The notes under the pieces: generated by a model
Database searches by the model: none
The model's input: the letters and a program-made list of their open reading frames with translations, nothing else
Told to the model about the DNA's origin: nothing
Program-made: the position numbers and the translations under genes
Assembly: GCF_004303025.1 (NCBI RefSeq)
Contig: NZ_PJQW01000004.1
Location: forward strand, 131,183 to 195,182
Reading direction: 5' to 3'
Length of the DNA: 64,000 nucleotides
Origin: Flavobacterium sp. J27
Lineage (GTDB): Bacteria; Bacteroidota; Bacteroidia; Flavobacteriales; Flavobacteriaceae
In this document: positions 26,129 through 34,265 of the stretch, piece after piece
Position numbering within the stretch: the stretch's first letter is position 1
Layout: each line of letters starts with the position of its first letter

Positions 26129-26881
26129 TTAACATTTATTTTTTTTGCGCCAAGTAATTTCTAAAGCATAAGCATTTTTATCCTCTTTTGAAATACTATA
26201 AACAGAATGATTTGTGTGGCTTTCTTTTTGAATTACTGCCACATCATCTAAGTTTAATTCTTTAATGAAATTAATATCTAGACTTTCTATTTCTTGGTTT
26301 AATAATCTTTTAGGATCTTCTAAATCTAGACACCATTCCATATATTTTACATTATTAACATGGTTTACCACATCTAAATCTGACACAACAACTTTTCTTT
26401 TTCCAATAATCGGAGTATCTGCATTAATAGTAACCTTTTTGGTAGAAGAAAGGGTAGCTTCTATATCAAATTTTTGAAAATGCTCATGTGGCAACGCTAG
26501 GACTTCAGGTCTTCTAGTTTGTGTATTAATTACTGCCCAAAAGGTTTCACAACCTACAATTTTTTCCTCATTCAGATACATTTCTAAACAACGAACAGAG
26601 CGTGAATTTTCTAAGGTTTTTACCCAAGTTTTAATAGTAACTACATCTCGCCATTGAGGAAGTTTTTTTATTTCCAAACGCATTCTACTCATTACCCATG
26701 CCTGATGAAAGGCTTGCATATCTGTAAAACTAATTCCGCCTAAATCAGCATGAAAACCAGCGGTTAATTGGAGTAAATTACATAAGTCTGTATATTTTAA
26801 ATACCCATTAGGGTAACAATGTAAAAATGTGATTTCTTGTTGTTGTTCAAATATAGAGGTAAAATTGCTTGAAATAGGCAT
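26129..26881 (-). CDS. Acyl-ACP thioesterase (FatA/FatB-like family)
   Basis: A 250-residue double-hotdog protein that by family releases fatty acids from acyl carrier protein. N-terminal hotdog: EITFLHCYPNGYLKYTDLCNLLQLTAG with AWVMSRMRLEI and TIKTWVKTLENSRSVR; second hotdog: SDLDVVNHVNNVKYMEWCLD, which carries the conserved Asn-His pair typical of the catalytic region. The length fits the family. It starts 1 bp after the miaA stop, making it the last gene of the exo-channel-HAD-miaA-thioesterase operon. Chain-length preference cannot be read. Confidence 0.88.
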   Translation of the reverse strand: MPISSNFTSIFEQQQEITFLHCYPNGYLKYTDLCNLLQLTAGFHADLGGISFTDMQAFHQAWVMSRMRLEIKKLPQWRDVVTIKTWVKTLENSRSVRCLEMYLNEEKIVGCETFWAVINTQTRRPEVLALPHEHFQKFDIEATLSSTKKVTINADTPIIGKRKVVVSDLDVVNHVNNVKYMEWCLDLEDPKRLLNQEIESLDINFIKELNLDDVAVIQKESHTNHSVYSISKEDKNAYALEITWRKKNKC

Positions 26882-26882
26882 T

Positions 26883-27800
26883 TTATAATTGTAATTTTAT
26901 GTAATTAATAATTTCTTGAATATTGGTTTTATAATCAAACCATTTGGCATTTTCAGTTCGTTTAAACCAAGTAATTTGTCTTTTGGCAAAACGACGCGTA
27001 TTTTTTTTGATTTCTTCAACAGCAAAATCTAATGTTGTTTTCCCTTCTAAACAATCAAATAATTCACGATAGCCAACAGTTTGTAACGCATTTAAGCTTT
27101 TATAAGGTGCCAATTGCTGTACTTCATTTAATAAACCTTCTTGTAGCATCAAATCGACACGTGTATTGATTCGCTCATACATGATGGTTCTTTCGGCTTC
27201 TAAACCAATGATAATAGGTATAAAGTTTCTCGTATTTTTTCGTTTACCAATAAAACTCGAATAGGGTTTTCCACTTCCAAGACATACTTCTATAAAACGT
27301 TTCATTCTTTGTGGATTTTGTAAGGTTTGCGGATTATCTGTCAGTATTGCTTGATAGTAATTTGGATCTAAAGTTTGTAATTGTTCTTGTAAATACGAAA
27401 TCCCTTCGATATCATACCTCGTATTAATTTGGTTGCGAACGGAAGCTTCAATATCTGGAAAAGAATCAAATCCTTTTAAAACAGCATCTACATACAAACC
27501 AGAACCACCTACCATTATTTGGACGGAATTCTTTTGAAAAAGAGTATCTAATTTAGCTAAGGCTTCTTCTTCAAAATCTCCTACAGAATAGGCTTCATGA
27601 ATTGTTTTATTTTGTATAAAGTGATGTGTTGCGGCAGCTAGTTCTTCTGTATTGGGAACAGCTGTACCAATTCTCATTTCTTTAAAAAACTGACGGCTAT
27701 CACAAGAAAGAATTTCACAATTAAAATAGTGCGCCAATTGAATACTCAATGCTGTTTTTCCAATGGCAGTAGGACCTATGATCGTAATGAGGTAGTTCAA
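26883..27800 (-). CDS. miaA: tRNA dimethylallyltransferase
   Basis: It adds a dimethylallyl group to A37 of tRNAs that read codons starting with U. The 305-residue protein has the P-loop GPTAIGKTALSIQLA, the catalytic Asp in LSCDSRQFFKEMRIGTA, VGGSGLYVDAVLKGFD, QTVGYRELFDCLEG and the KRQITWFK segment. All hallmark MiaA regions are present at normal length. It lies in a compact operon, 4 bp from the HAD gene and 1 bp from the thioesterase gene. Confidence 0.96.
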   Translation of the reverse strand: MNYLITIIGPTAIGKTALSIQLAHYFNCEILSCDSRQFFKEMRIGTAVPNTEELAAATHHFIQNKTIHEAYSVGDFEEEALAKLDTLFQKNSVQIMVGGSGLYVDAVLKGFDSFPDIEASVRNQINTRYDIEGISYLQEQLQTLDPNYYQAILTDNPQTLQNPQRMKRFIEVCLGSGKPYSSFIGKRKNTRNFIPIIIGLEAERTIMYERINTRVDLMLQEGLLNEVQQLAPYKSLNALQTVGYRELFDCLEGKTTLDFAVEEIKKNTRRFAKRQITWFKRTENAKWFDYKTNIQEIINYIKLQL

Positions 27801-27804
27801 AGTT

Positions 27805-28266
27805 CTAGATGTTTAGTTGTTCTAAATTTTTAATCTTGTTTTTTATTGTTTTATCCCAATTAGTATCGTTTGTTTCGATAATTATAGCTTTAAAATTAAA
27901 TTTTTCGCTTTCTATTCTTACGCCTTCAGAATCATCGACATGAACATTAAAATCAAATGCTGGAGGATATTTTGAGCTTGTAATTCCTAATTGATTTAGT
28001 TTACATCTGTTTTCAAATTCGTTAACCACTTTTCCAATCTTTATTCCATAATACTTAAAAGTCATTCTAATTTTAATTTTTTTTCGATAAGATGAGGTAT
28101 AAATATGAACTTTATGTCCTTGGTCTTGTAGAGAATGGATTAAATTAGGAGTTCCTTTTCTTATTTTTTCAATACCAATGTATTTGGCTAACCAATTTCT
28201 TTTCTCCGTCTTAAATTCGTCTGAGTAGGGAATTAAAGTATTGTCTAAATCAAAACTGATATTCAT
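27805..28266 (-). CDS. HAD-superfamily phosphatase-like protein
   Basis: A 153-residue minimal HAD fold: motif I FDLDNTLIP (Asp residues 6 and 8), motif II YTSS (residues about 56-59), and motif IV HVDDSEG (about 110-116). Length and lack of a large cap domain suggest a small-substrate or protein phosphatase; the substrate is unknown. It sits in an operon 2 bp after the K+ channel gene and 4 bp before miaA. Homologues in Bacteroidota are mostly unnamed. Confidence 0.82.
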   Translation of the reverse strand: MNISFDLDNTLIPYSDEFKTEKRNWLAKYIGIEKIRKGTPNLIHSLQDQGHKVHIYTSSYRKKIKIRMTFKYYGIKIGKVVNEFENRCKLNQLGITSSKYPPAFDFNVHVDDSEGVRIESEKFNFKAIIIETNDTNWDKTIKNKIKNLEQLNI

Positions 28267-28268
28267 TA

Positions 28269-29105
28269 TTAATCATCTAATAAATTATTGCCACATTGAT
28301 AACAAAATTTAGCATTCTCTTGATGCCCTTCCGCACCGCAATCAGCACAAGGGTTTTTGTCAACGAGTGCCAATTTCTGATCTGCTTTGGCTAATTCAGC
28401 CGAAACAATTCCAGTAGGAACAGCAATAACACCATAACCTAAAATCATGACTAAGGAAGCTAAAAATTGTCCTAATGGCGTTACTGGTGAAATATCACCA
28501 TAGCCTACAGTTGTTAAGGTTACTATCGTCCAATAAATACTAGTAGGTATGCTAGTAAAGCCATTTTCTCTACCTTCTACAACATACATGATAGAACCGA
28601 TAAGTACTGTACTAATTAAAACAAAATAAATGAACACCAAAATTTTACCTTTACTGGCTAATAACGCATCTTTTAACTGCTGAGATTGCCCCGTAAATTG
28701 AGGATGATTTAATACTTTAAAAAGTCGTAATAAACGAAGTGAACGTACAATAGACAACACTCCTGAACCCACAAAAACTTGAGCCAAATACATCGGTAAA
28801 GTAGCGATAAGATCGATAATTCCGTAAAAGCTAAAAATGTATTTTAATGGTTTGTTAATAGATATGATGCGTAAAAAATACTCTATGGTAAAAAAAATCG
28901 TAATTCCCCATTCTAAAGTTATCCTCAGGTTATGGTATTTGGTTTCAAAGCTTTGTACCGTTTCCATCATGGTTAATAAAATACTGAGCAAAATGACACC
29001 TAATAAAATAAGATCAAAAGCTTTACCGGCTAAAGTATTGGTACCATAAATGACAATATATGTTTTCTTTCTAAATTGTTGAAAAGCACTTCTTTCTTTA
29101 CTCAT
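28269..29105 (-). CDS. Voltage-gated-type K+ channel with C-terminal zinc ribbon
   Basis: A 278-residue six-span channel: S1-S4 at about residues 25-140, with the basic S4 (GVLSIVRSLRLLRLFKVL) that would sense voltage; pore loop with selectivity filter TLTTVGYGD at about residues 195-203; S6 following. The C-terminus adds a zinc-ribbon-like motif, CADCGAEGHQENAKFCYQCG, with CxxC and CxxC pairs. The pore and S4 are clear; the ribbon may bind metal or another protein. It is 16 bp after the exonuclease stop, inside the operon. Confidence 0.9.
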   Translation of the reverse strand: MSKERSAFQQFRKKTYIVIYGTNTLAGKAFDLILLGVILLSILLTMMETVQSFETKYHNLRITLEWGITIFFTIEYFLRIISINKPLKYIFSFYGIIDLIATLPMYLAQVFVGSGVLSIVRSLRLLRLFKVLNHPQFTGQSQQLKDALLASKGKILVFIYFVLISTVLIGSIMYVVEGRENGFTSIPTSIYWTIVTLTTVGYGDISPVTPLGQFLASLVMILGYGVIAVPTGIVSAELAKADQKLALVDKNPCADCGAEGHQENAKFCYQCGNNLLDD

Positions 29106-29121
29106 GATACAAATTTAAAAA

Positions 29122-30483
29122 TTAAAAAGGAATCACTTTCATTACTTTGTGTTTTCTTAAATAACCTTGAATGATATTTTTAGAATCGCGATTATTCTGC
29201 ATTGGAATGATAATTTTTTGCAAAATATCTAAATTAGTTACCTGATAATTTAAATCATAAAAACAGTACCCTTTTAAAATGCCATTTTCAATGACAATAG
29301 CACTTCTTTCATCATGTGATCTGCCTTTATCTATAATGACCATATTGTTCTTTGCAAAGGTGTTTTCGTCGATAAACTGGTTTACTCTTTTGTTGTATAC
29401 TTCTGGAGTTTCTTTGTTAATACAAGCACCATAACATTGCTTAATATCATATTGAAAACAACTTTTTTTAGTGTCATATAACCCATTAATTTTTTGACAA
29501 AGATGATATTTCTCTGTAATTTTAAACAAAGCGTTTTTGCCTTCTTGTAATGTAGTAAAAGAAGTAATCTCTTTTTTACGTCCGTCTGCTTTTTGAACGG
29601 TAAGTTTAAGATACCCCTTTTCATTTTTTTCAGCATATAAAGCCCAACTGAACAGGGTTCTTCGCAATGCTCTGTTATAAATAGGTTTGTTGATTTTTAT
29701 TTCTTCACTTTCTTTTAAAAGTGCAATCAATTCACTTCCAGTTTCTTCATAAGTTACGGTGTAAACGTCGCGTTGTATCTTTTTACTTTTTTGCGAAGTT
29801 CCCGTAAAATGTTGGTTAACTCTTTTCTTTATATTTTTACTTTTACCAATGTAAATGAGATTACCTTTTTCATTATGGATATAATAAATTCCGGTTTTAG
29901 AAGGTACTGCATCAACGATGTCTAGTAGTTTTGGTGATAAACCTGCTTTTATTTCCGTCTTTACAAAATTTGTAACGATTTCTTTTCCAGAATCTTTGGA
30001 TAATAATAGCTTGAATAATTTTACGGTAGCCATAGCATCTCCGCTAGCTCTATGTCTGTCTGCAATAGGTATTCCTAACGAGCGTACTAATTTCCCTAAA
30101 CTATAGGAAGGTTGTTCAGGAATAAGTTTTTTAGCTAATTCTACTGTACATAAAGTTGGTTTTTTAAAGGTATAACCTAGTCTTCTAAATTCGGTACTTA
30201 AAATTCGGTAATCAAATGAAGCGTTATGTGCCACAATAATACACCCTTCTGTAATTTCTATAATACGTTTGGCTACTTCATAAAATTTAGGAGCAGAACG
30301 TAACATAGCATTATTTATACCTGTTAATTTTACTACAAAAGGTTGAATGGGTTTTTCAGGGTTAACTAAGCTGATAAATTGGTCAATTACTTCATGTCCA
30401 TCATATTTGTAAATGGCTATTTCAGTAATACCTTCTTCGTTGTATTGCCCACCAGTAGTTTCTATGTCGAGTATTGCGTACAT
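29122..30483 (-). CDS. DnaQ-type 3'-5' exonuclease fused to a GIY-YIG nuclease domain
   Basis: A 453-residue fusion. Residues 1-165: DnaQ/epsilon exonuclease with ExoI (YAILDIETTGG), ExoII (VAHNASFDYRIL) and ExoIII (HRASGDAMATVKL). Residues about 195-290: a UvrC/Cho-type GIY-YIG nuclease (TGIYYIHNEKGNLIYIGKS, then KRVNQHF). The C-terminal 150 residues contain a CYGAC-type segment near 350, as in Cho/UvrC. The pairing of both nucleases suggests a repair role. The ATG at 30483 is chosen: longer in-frame readings with TTG starts simply run through an array of ATTGNN hexamers. It heads a compact five-gene operon. Confidence 0.9.
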   Translation of the reverse strand: MYAILDIETTGGQYNEEGITEIAIYKYDGHEVIDQFISLVNPEKPIQPFVVKLTGINNAMLRSAPKFYEVAKRIIEITEGCIIVAHNASFDYRILSTEFRRLGYTFKKPTLCTVELAKKLIPEQPSYSLGKLVRSLGIPIADRHRASGDAMATVKLFKLLLSKDSGKEIVTNFVKTEIKAGLSPKLLDIVDAVPSKTGIYYIHNEKGNLIYIGKSKNIKKRVNQHFTGTSQKSKKIQRDVYTVTYEETGSELIALLKESEEIKINKPIYNRALRRTLFSWALYAEKNEKGYLKLTVQKADGRKKEITSFTTLQEGKNALFKITEKYHLCQKINGLYDTKKSCFQYDIKQCYGACINKETPEVYNKRVNQFIDENTFAKNNMVIIDKGRSHDERSAIVIENGILKGYCFYDLNYQVTNLDILQKIIIPMQNNRDSKNIIQGYLRKHKVMKVIPF

Positions 30484-30484
30484 T

Positions 30485-30520
30485 TTCAATCTCAATGCCA
30501 ATCTCAATGTCAATACCAAT
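30485..30520. repeat. Hexamer array, six NNCAAT units
   Basis: Six adjacent units TTCAAT, CTCAAT, GCCAAT, CTCAAT, GTCAAT and ACCAAT, exactly in phase. On the minus strand it reads ATTGNN six times and ends two bases before the ATG of the exonuclease gene. Confidence 0.9.
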
Positions 30521-30540
30521 TAAAAAAACAATGGTTAAAA

Positions 30541-30576
30541 ATTGAATTTTGAAATTGATATTGTAATTGCTATTGA
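30541..30576. repeat. Hexamer array in the opposite sense, ATTGNN
   Basis: After a 20-bp spacer the unit appears inverted: ATTG at 30541, then in-phase units AATTGA, TATTGT, AATTGC, TATTGA (30553-30576). With 30485-30520 it forms inverted arms. It ends 4 bp before the four-helix-bundle stop codon. Confidence 0.8.
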
Positions 30577-30580
30577 AAAA

Positions 30581-30949
30581 TTATTTTTTATTTAGTATCA
30601 TTTTTGAAGCAATTGCAATTAATTCTTCTATTTTAGTTAGCAATAAGCTTCTAGTTTTTTTATCTCCTTCATGTATGTAATTTAATATTTTTAATGAGTT
30701 TCTAGATTCTTTTAGCTCTTTCACAACTAAACCTACTTTAAAAATAAAATCTTTATCACTTATTGTTCCTTGTGCTTCACCAAAATTTAAAGATGAACTT
30801 CCAGAAGATCTAATTAACTGATTTTTATAATATTCATTTTCATAAGATTTATTTAAATTTCTTGTAAATAAAATACATTTTCCAGCAAAACGAACAAGTC
30901 TGTCTTCAAAATTGAATATTTTCTCACTAAAAATAGTATTTTCTTCCAT
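30581..30949 (-). CDS. Four-helix-bundle protein, S23/IVP-like family
   Basis: A 122-residue, wholly helical protein with the S23 ribosomal/23S rRNA intervening-sequence protein signature: FEDRLVRFAGKCILFTRNL, then YKNQLIRSSGSSSLNFGEA, KDFIFKVGLVVKELKESRN and a Lys-rich end. In some bacteria this family is encoded inside rRNA intervening sequences; free-standing copies such as this one have no settled function, and structurally related bundles serve as accessory factors of diversity-generating retroelements. There is no reverse transcriptase near. It is bracketed by ATTGNN hexamer arrays (30541-30576 and 30992-31013), unlike any other gene in the window. Confidence 0.88.
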   Translation of the reverse strand: MEENTIFSEKIFNFEDRLVRFAGKCILFTRNLNKSYENEYYKNQLIRSSGSSSLNFGEAQGTISDKDFIFKVGLVVKELKESRNSLKILNYIHEGDKKTRSLLLTKIEELIAIASKMILNKK

Positions 30950-30984
30950 ATTTCTATATTCTTGGTCTTTTGAATTTATAATTT

Positions 30985-31013
30985 ATTGATTTTTGTAATT
31001 GCAATTGACATTG
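30985..31013. repeat. Hexamer array ATTGNN on the other side of the four-helix-bundle gene
   Basis: TTTG at 30992 and ATTG at 30998, 31004 and 31010 are exactly 6 bp apart, with a further ATTG at 30985. It has the same sense as 30541-30576, so the two arrays directly flank the gene. Confidence 0.8.
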
Positions 31014-31015
31014 AA

Positions 31016-31678
31016 TCAATTTCGATTTCCAAATATACTACTTCCTATTCTAACCATAGTGCTTCCACACGAAATGGCCAATTCATAATCACCAGACATT
31101 CCCATTGAAAGTGTTTTTATGTTACAATTTTTTGTAGCTACATTTTTATACGTATCAAATAGTGACTTTAAATGCTGAAATTCTTTTCTTATTTGTTTTT
31201 GATTTTCTGTAAAAGTTGCCATTCCCATTAAACCTACAATTTTTATGTTCTCATACTTGTCATGCTGAACTTGTTTTAGCATCTCATCTAATTCCTTTTC
31301 ATCTAGTCCGAACTTCGTTTCTTCTTCCGCTATATGCATTTGTAATAAACAGGGAATAACGCGATTGTTTTTTGCCGCTTGTTTGTTAATTTCTTGTAGT
31401 AGTTTTAAGCTATCAACACCATGAATCAAACTCACAAAAGGAGCCATATATTTCACTTTATTGGTTTGAACATGGCCAATCATATGCCATTCAATATCTT
31501 TTGGCATTTGCTCATATTTTTCAGTCATTTCTTGAATTTTGTTTTCACCAAAAATACGTTGGCCAGCTTGGTAAGCTTCCATCAAATCTGAAACAGGTTT
31601 GGTTTTGGAAACCGCCACAAGTGTCACTTGTTGAGGAATCGTTTTTTTTATGTTGTTAAGATTAGTTGCTATGGTCAT
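31016..31678 (-). CDS. YggS-family pyridoxal phosphate homeostasis protein
   Basis: A 220-residue PLP-binding TIM-barrel protein of the YggS/PROSC family, which controls levels of free pyridoxal 5'-phosphate rather than catalysing a reaction. The PLP Lys is in VAVSKTKPVSDL (residue about 26); other family motifs are FGENKIQEM, WHMIGHVQTNK, LLQMHIAEEETKFG, LSMGMSGDYELAI and GSTMVRIGSSIFG. Length is normal. It ends inside the right-hand hexamer array region. It is probably cotranscribed with nothing upstream (72 bp to DUF1015). Confidence 0.94.
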   Translation of the reverse strand: MTIATNLNNIKKTIPQQVTLVAVSKTKPVSDLMEAYQAGQRIFGENKIQEMTEKYEQMPKDIEWHMIGHVQTNKVKYMAPFVSLIHGVDSLKLLQEINKQAAKNNRVIPCLLQMHIAEEETKFGLDEKELDEMLKQVQHDKYENIKIVGLMGMATFTENQKQIRKEFQHLKSLFDTYKNVATKNCNIKTLSMGMSGDYELAISCGSTMVRIGSSIFGNRN

Positions 31679-31750
31679 TTGTTTTTGTTTTTTAAGTACA
31701 GATTTGATAAATTTCTTAAATTTATGTTCCTCTATTCATATCAATTATAA

Positions 31751-32977
31751 TCATAATTCATACACAATCAAACCACTTCTAAATTTTGGTTCGATATAAG
31801 TGCTTTTTGGGGGCATAATTAAATTATGATTTGCCAATGTTTTTATTTCTGAAATATCAGAAGGGTAGAGCATAAATCCTACTTCAAAATCCCCTTCATC
31901 AATCACTTGTTTAATAGTTGTAATGGATTGCTTTCCAGGAATATACTCTATTCGTTCATCATTACGCAAATCTCCAATTCCTAAAATAGGGTGTAAAACC
32001 GTATTGTATAAAATTTGAGCATCTAAAGTATTCAAAATCGAAATTTCTGTATTTTCTTGTAGGGGATGTTTATAAAATAATGCATAAAAATTGCCGTCCA
32101 AATACATACCAAACTCAAATTTATTTTCAGGTTTCCAAAGTTCTTGTTCTTTAGATTTTACAATGAAATGTTCCTCTAATAAAATTAAAAAATCTTCTTT
32201 AGAATGCTCATTTAAATCTCGAATAATACGATTAAATTCATAAATCTTTACATTGCTTTCGGCAATTAAAAAGCTCATAAAATACTCTAAATTTACTTGC
32301 CCTGTTTTTTTATCTTGTTCATATAGCATTTCTGCTGAAGCTGAACGATGATGCCCATCTGCAATATACAAATTAGGAATGTTTTCAAAATGTTCTTGTA
32401 ACCAATCGATATCACTTTGTGTATCTATTTTCCAAAGTGTATGCTTTTCTTTAGTTGTTGTAGTAAAAGCATAAATGGGTTCGCTTTGCTTTTTTAACAA
32501 TAACCATGTATTAATTTCAGTACTATCTGGATAGGTTATTAAAACAGGTTCAGTGTTAAATTGTGTTTGATGTAAATAATCTTTAAATAATTCTACACGA
32601 TATTGTAAGGTGTCTTCGTGTTTTTTGATTACATCTTTTTGATAATCTTCAACAGAAGTTCCTGCAATTATACCTGTAAATGTTTGACTTTTTGTCTGAA
32701 TTTCATACACATAAAAAACAGCTTTTTCTTCTTGAATAAAGATGCCTTCGTTTTTGAAATCTTTATATTTCAGAGCTACTCCTTTAAAGCGTTTGTCCCA
32801 ACTAATTTTTTGCGAATGCGCATAAGCAGGATTGATAACATGCAAAAACGAATACGGATTGAAATTAAGCCAAGCCGCTAACTCGGCCGGACTATAATCG
32901 TCATAATTTCTGCAAGTAACCAATCCTATTTTATCTGGAGCAGGTCGTACCGCTTTAAAAGGAATTATTTTTGACAT
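31751..32977 (-). CDS. DUF1015-family protein
   Basis: A 408-residue protein of the DUF1015 family: it opens IIPFKAVRPAPDKIGLVTCRNYDDYS and has the conserved IADGHHRSASAEML motif (residues about 206-219) that defines the family and looks like a nucleotide- or metal-binding element. No signal peptide or membrane span. The family has no firmly established activity; in many genomes it neighbours serine biosynthesis genes, which is not the case here. A heptamer-array hairpin lies directly upstream (32984-33040), in its promoter region. Confidence 0.85.
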   Translation of the reverse strand: MSKIIPFKAVRPAPDKIGLVTCRNYDDYSPAELAAWLNFNPYSFLHVINPAYAHSQKISWDKRFKGVALKYKDFKNEGIFIQEEKAVFYVYEIQTKSQTFTGIIAGTSVEDYQKDVIKKHEDTLQYRVELFKDYLHQTQFNTEPVLITYPDSTEINTWLLLKKQSEPIYAFTTTTKEKHTLWKIDTQSDIDWLQEHFENIPNLYIADGHHRSASAEMLYEQDKKTGQVNLEYFMSFLIAESNVKIYEFNRIIRDLNEHSKEDFLILLEEHFIVKSKEQELWKPENKFEFGMYLDGNFYALFYKHPLQENTEISILNTLDAQILYNTVLHPILGIGDLRNDERIEYIPGKQSITTIKQVIDEGDFEVGFMLYPSDISEIKTLANHNLIMPPKSTYIEPKFRSGLIVYEL

Positions 32978-32983
32978 TTTGAG

Positions 32984-33040
32984 TGATTAGTAATTAGTGA
33001 TTAGTAACTAGTTTTTCAATAGTCACTAATCACCATTCAC
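32984..33040. repeat. Inverted pair of heptamer arrays
   Basis: Left arm: TGATTAG, TAATTAG, TGATTAG, TAACTAG (32984-33011). Right arm: TAGTCAC, TAATCAC, CATTCAC (33020-33040), the same unit inverted. GTGATTAGT (32997-33005) pairs with ACTAATCAC (33025-33033). It fills the gap between the 3-hydroxyacyl-CoA dehydrogenase and DUF1015 genes. Confidence 0.85.
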
Positions 33041-33041
33041 T

Positions 33042-33932
33042 TTATTTACTAAATTGTTTTGAAACTTTTTCTGCTTTTTTAACTTCAGCATAATCGTAGA
33101 AGCCTTCACCCGATTTTATACCTAATTTACCTGCCATAACCATATTTACTAATAATGGACATGGTGCATATTTTGGGTTTTTAAAGCCATCATACATAAC
33201 ATTTAAAATAGAAAGACAAACATCTAACCCTATGAAATCGGCTAATTGTAGAGGACCCATTGGATGTGCCATTCCCAATTTCATTACGGTATCAATTTCT
33301 GCTACACCAGCAACACCATTGTATAAAGTTTCGATAGCTTCATTAATCATTGGCATTAAGATACGATTGGCAACAAAACCAGGGTAATCATTCACTTCTG
33401 TTGGTGTTTTGCCTAGTTTTTCTGATAAATCCATGATAATTTTGGTCACTTCATCTGAGGTATTGTATCCTCTGATAATTTCAACTAATTTCATGATTGG
33501 TACAGGGTTCATAAAGTGCATTCCAATAACACGTTCGGGATGTACTACTTGTGCTGCAATTTGTGTAATAGAGATAGAAGAAGTATTGGTTGCTAAAATC
33601 ACATTATGATCACAAATATCACTTAACTGTTTGAAGATTTTTAATTTTAAATCTACATTTTCTGTGGCAGCTTCTACCACTAAATCACAACCCACAACAC
33701 CATCTTTAGTGTCTGTATACGTAATAATATTGCTTATCGTTTTTATTTTATCGTCTTCAGAAATGCTACCTTTGGCAACCATTCTATCTAAGTTTTTAGC
33801 GATTGTAGTCATGCCTCTTTCTATTGCGGCTTCTGAGATATCGATTAATTTTACTGTAAATCCAGATTGTGCAAAAGTATGAGCAATTCCGTTGCCCATA
33901 GTTCCTGCACCTATTACTGCTATTTGTTTCAT
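33042..33932 (-). CDS. 3-hydroxybutyryl-CoA / 3-hydroxyacyl-CoA dehydrogenase
   Basis: A 296-residue NAD-dependent dehydrogenase that oxidises 3-hydroxyacyl-CoA, in fatty acid or butyrate-type metabolism. N-terminal Rossmann motif VIGAGTMGNGIAHTFA; catalytic region NTSSISITQIAAQ and HFMNPVPIMKLVEI; C-terminal domain with GFVANRILMPMINEA and HPMGPLQLADFIGLDV. The order and length are standard for stand-alone enzymes (Hbd/PaaH). No beta-oxidation partner genes are adjacent. Confidence 0.93.
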   Translation of the reverse strand: MKQIAVIGAGTMGNGIAHTFAQSGFTVKLIDISEAAIERGMTTIAKNLDRMVAKGSISEDDKIKTISNIITYTDTKDGVVGCDLVVEAATENVDLKLKIFKQLSDICDHNVILATNTSSISITQIAAQVVHPERVIGMHFMNPVPIMKLVEIIRGYNTSDEVTKIIMDLSEKLGKTPTEVNDYPGFVANRILMPMINEAIETLYNGVAGVAEIDTVMKLGMAHPMGPLQLADFIGLDVCLSILNVMYDGFKNPKYAPCPLLVNMVMAGKLGIKSGEGFYDYAEVKKAEKVSKQFSK

Positions 33933-33959
33933 TTTTACTAATTGAGTTTTGATAGTTAT

Positions 33960-34265
33960 TTATTGAAAAAATATTAAATGGTATATAATAGTACTAAAGT
34001 TATTTCTAAATGATGTGATGCATTCAACATAAAAAAAATAGGAATATAGAAGTAGAAAAAGAAATAAATTCATCCAAATAAAAATTTTAAATTTATCCAA
34101 ATTTACTTTTAATAAAAAAAGTAAAGTACTAACTACTATAGTAATTAAGCCAATTGAAAAAATCACATCTGTAACAAAATTATCTAATGAAAATAAAGTA
34201 ATAATTAGAACATAAATAATGAGATTTAAAATACTAATAAGTGCTTTATTTTTTATTGTATTCAT
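33960..34265 (-). CDS. Small membrane protein, unknown function
   Basis: A 101-residue protein that is almost all hydrophobic, with about four short membrane spans (ALISILNLIIYVLIITLFSL; VIFSIGLITIVVSTLLFLL; IFIWMNLFLFLLLYSYFF; and a weaker one at the end). The start ATG overlaps the stop of the oxidoreductase gene (TAATG), so the two are cotranscribed. No motif indicates a function. Because it is short and AT-rich I hold it with moderate confidence; the coupling supports it. Confidence 0.6.
   Translation of the reverse strand: MNTIKNKALISILNLIIYVLIITLFSLDNFVTDVIFSIGLITIVVSTLLFLLKVNLDKFKIFIWMNLFLFLLLYSYFFYVECITSFRNNFSTIIYHLIFFQ

Noticed and set aside
30484..30519. N-terminal extension of the exonuclease with TTG start
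   Set aside because: It is just the translated ATTGNN array; ATG 30483 begins the conserved exonuclease domain.
30581..30949. Diversity-generating retroelement
   Set aside because: The four-helix-bundle protein resembles accessory proteins of such elements, but no reverse transcriptase, template repeat or variable repeat is found nearby.
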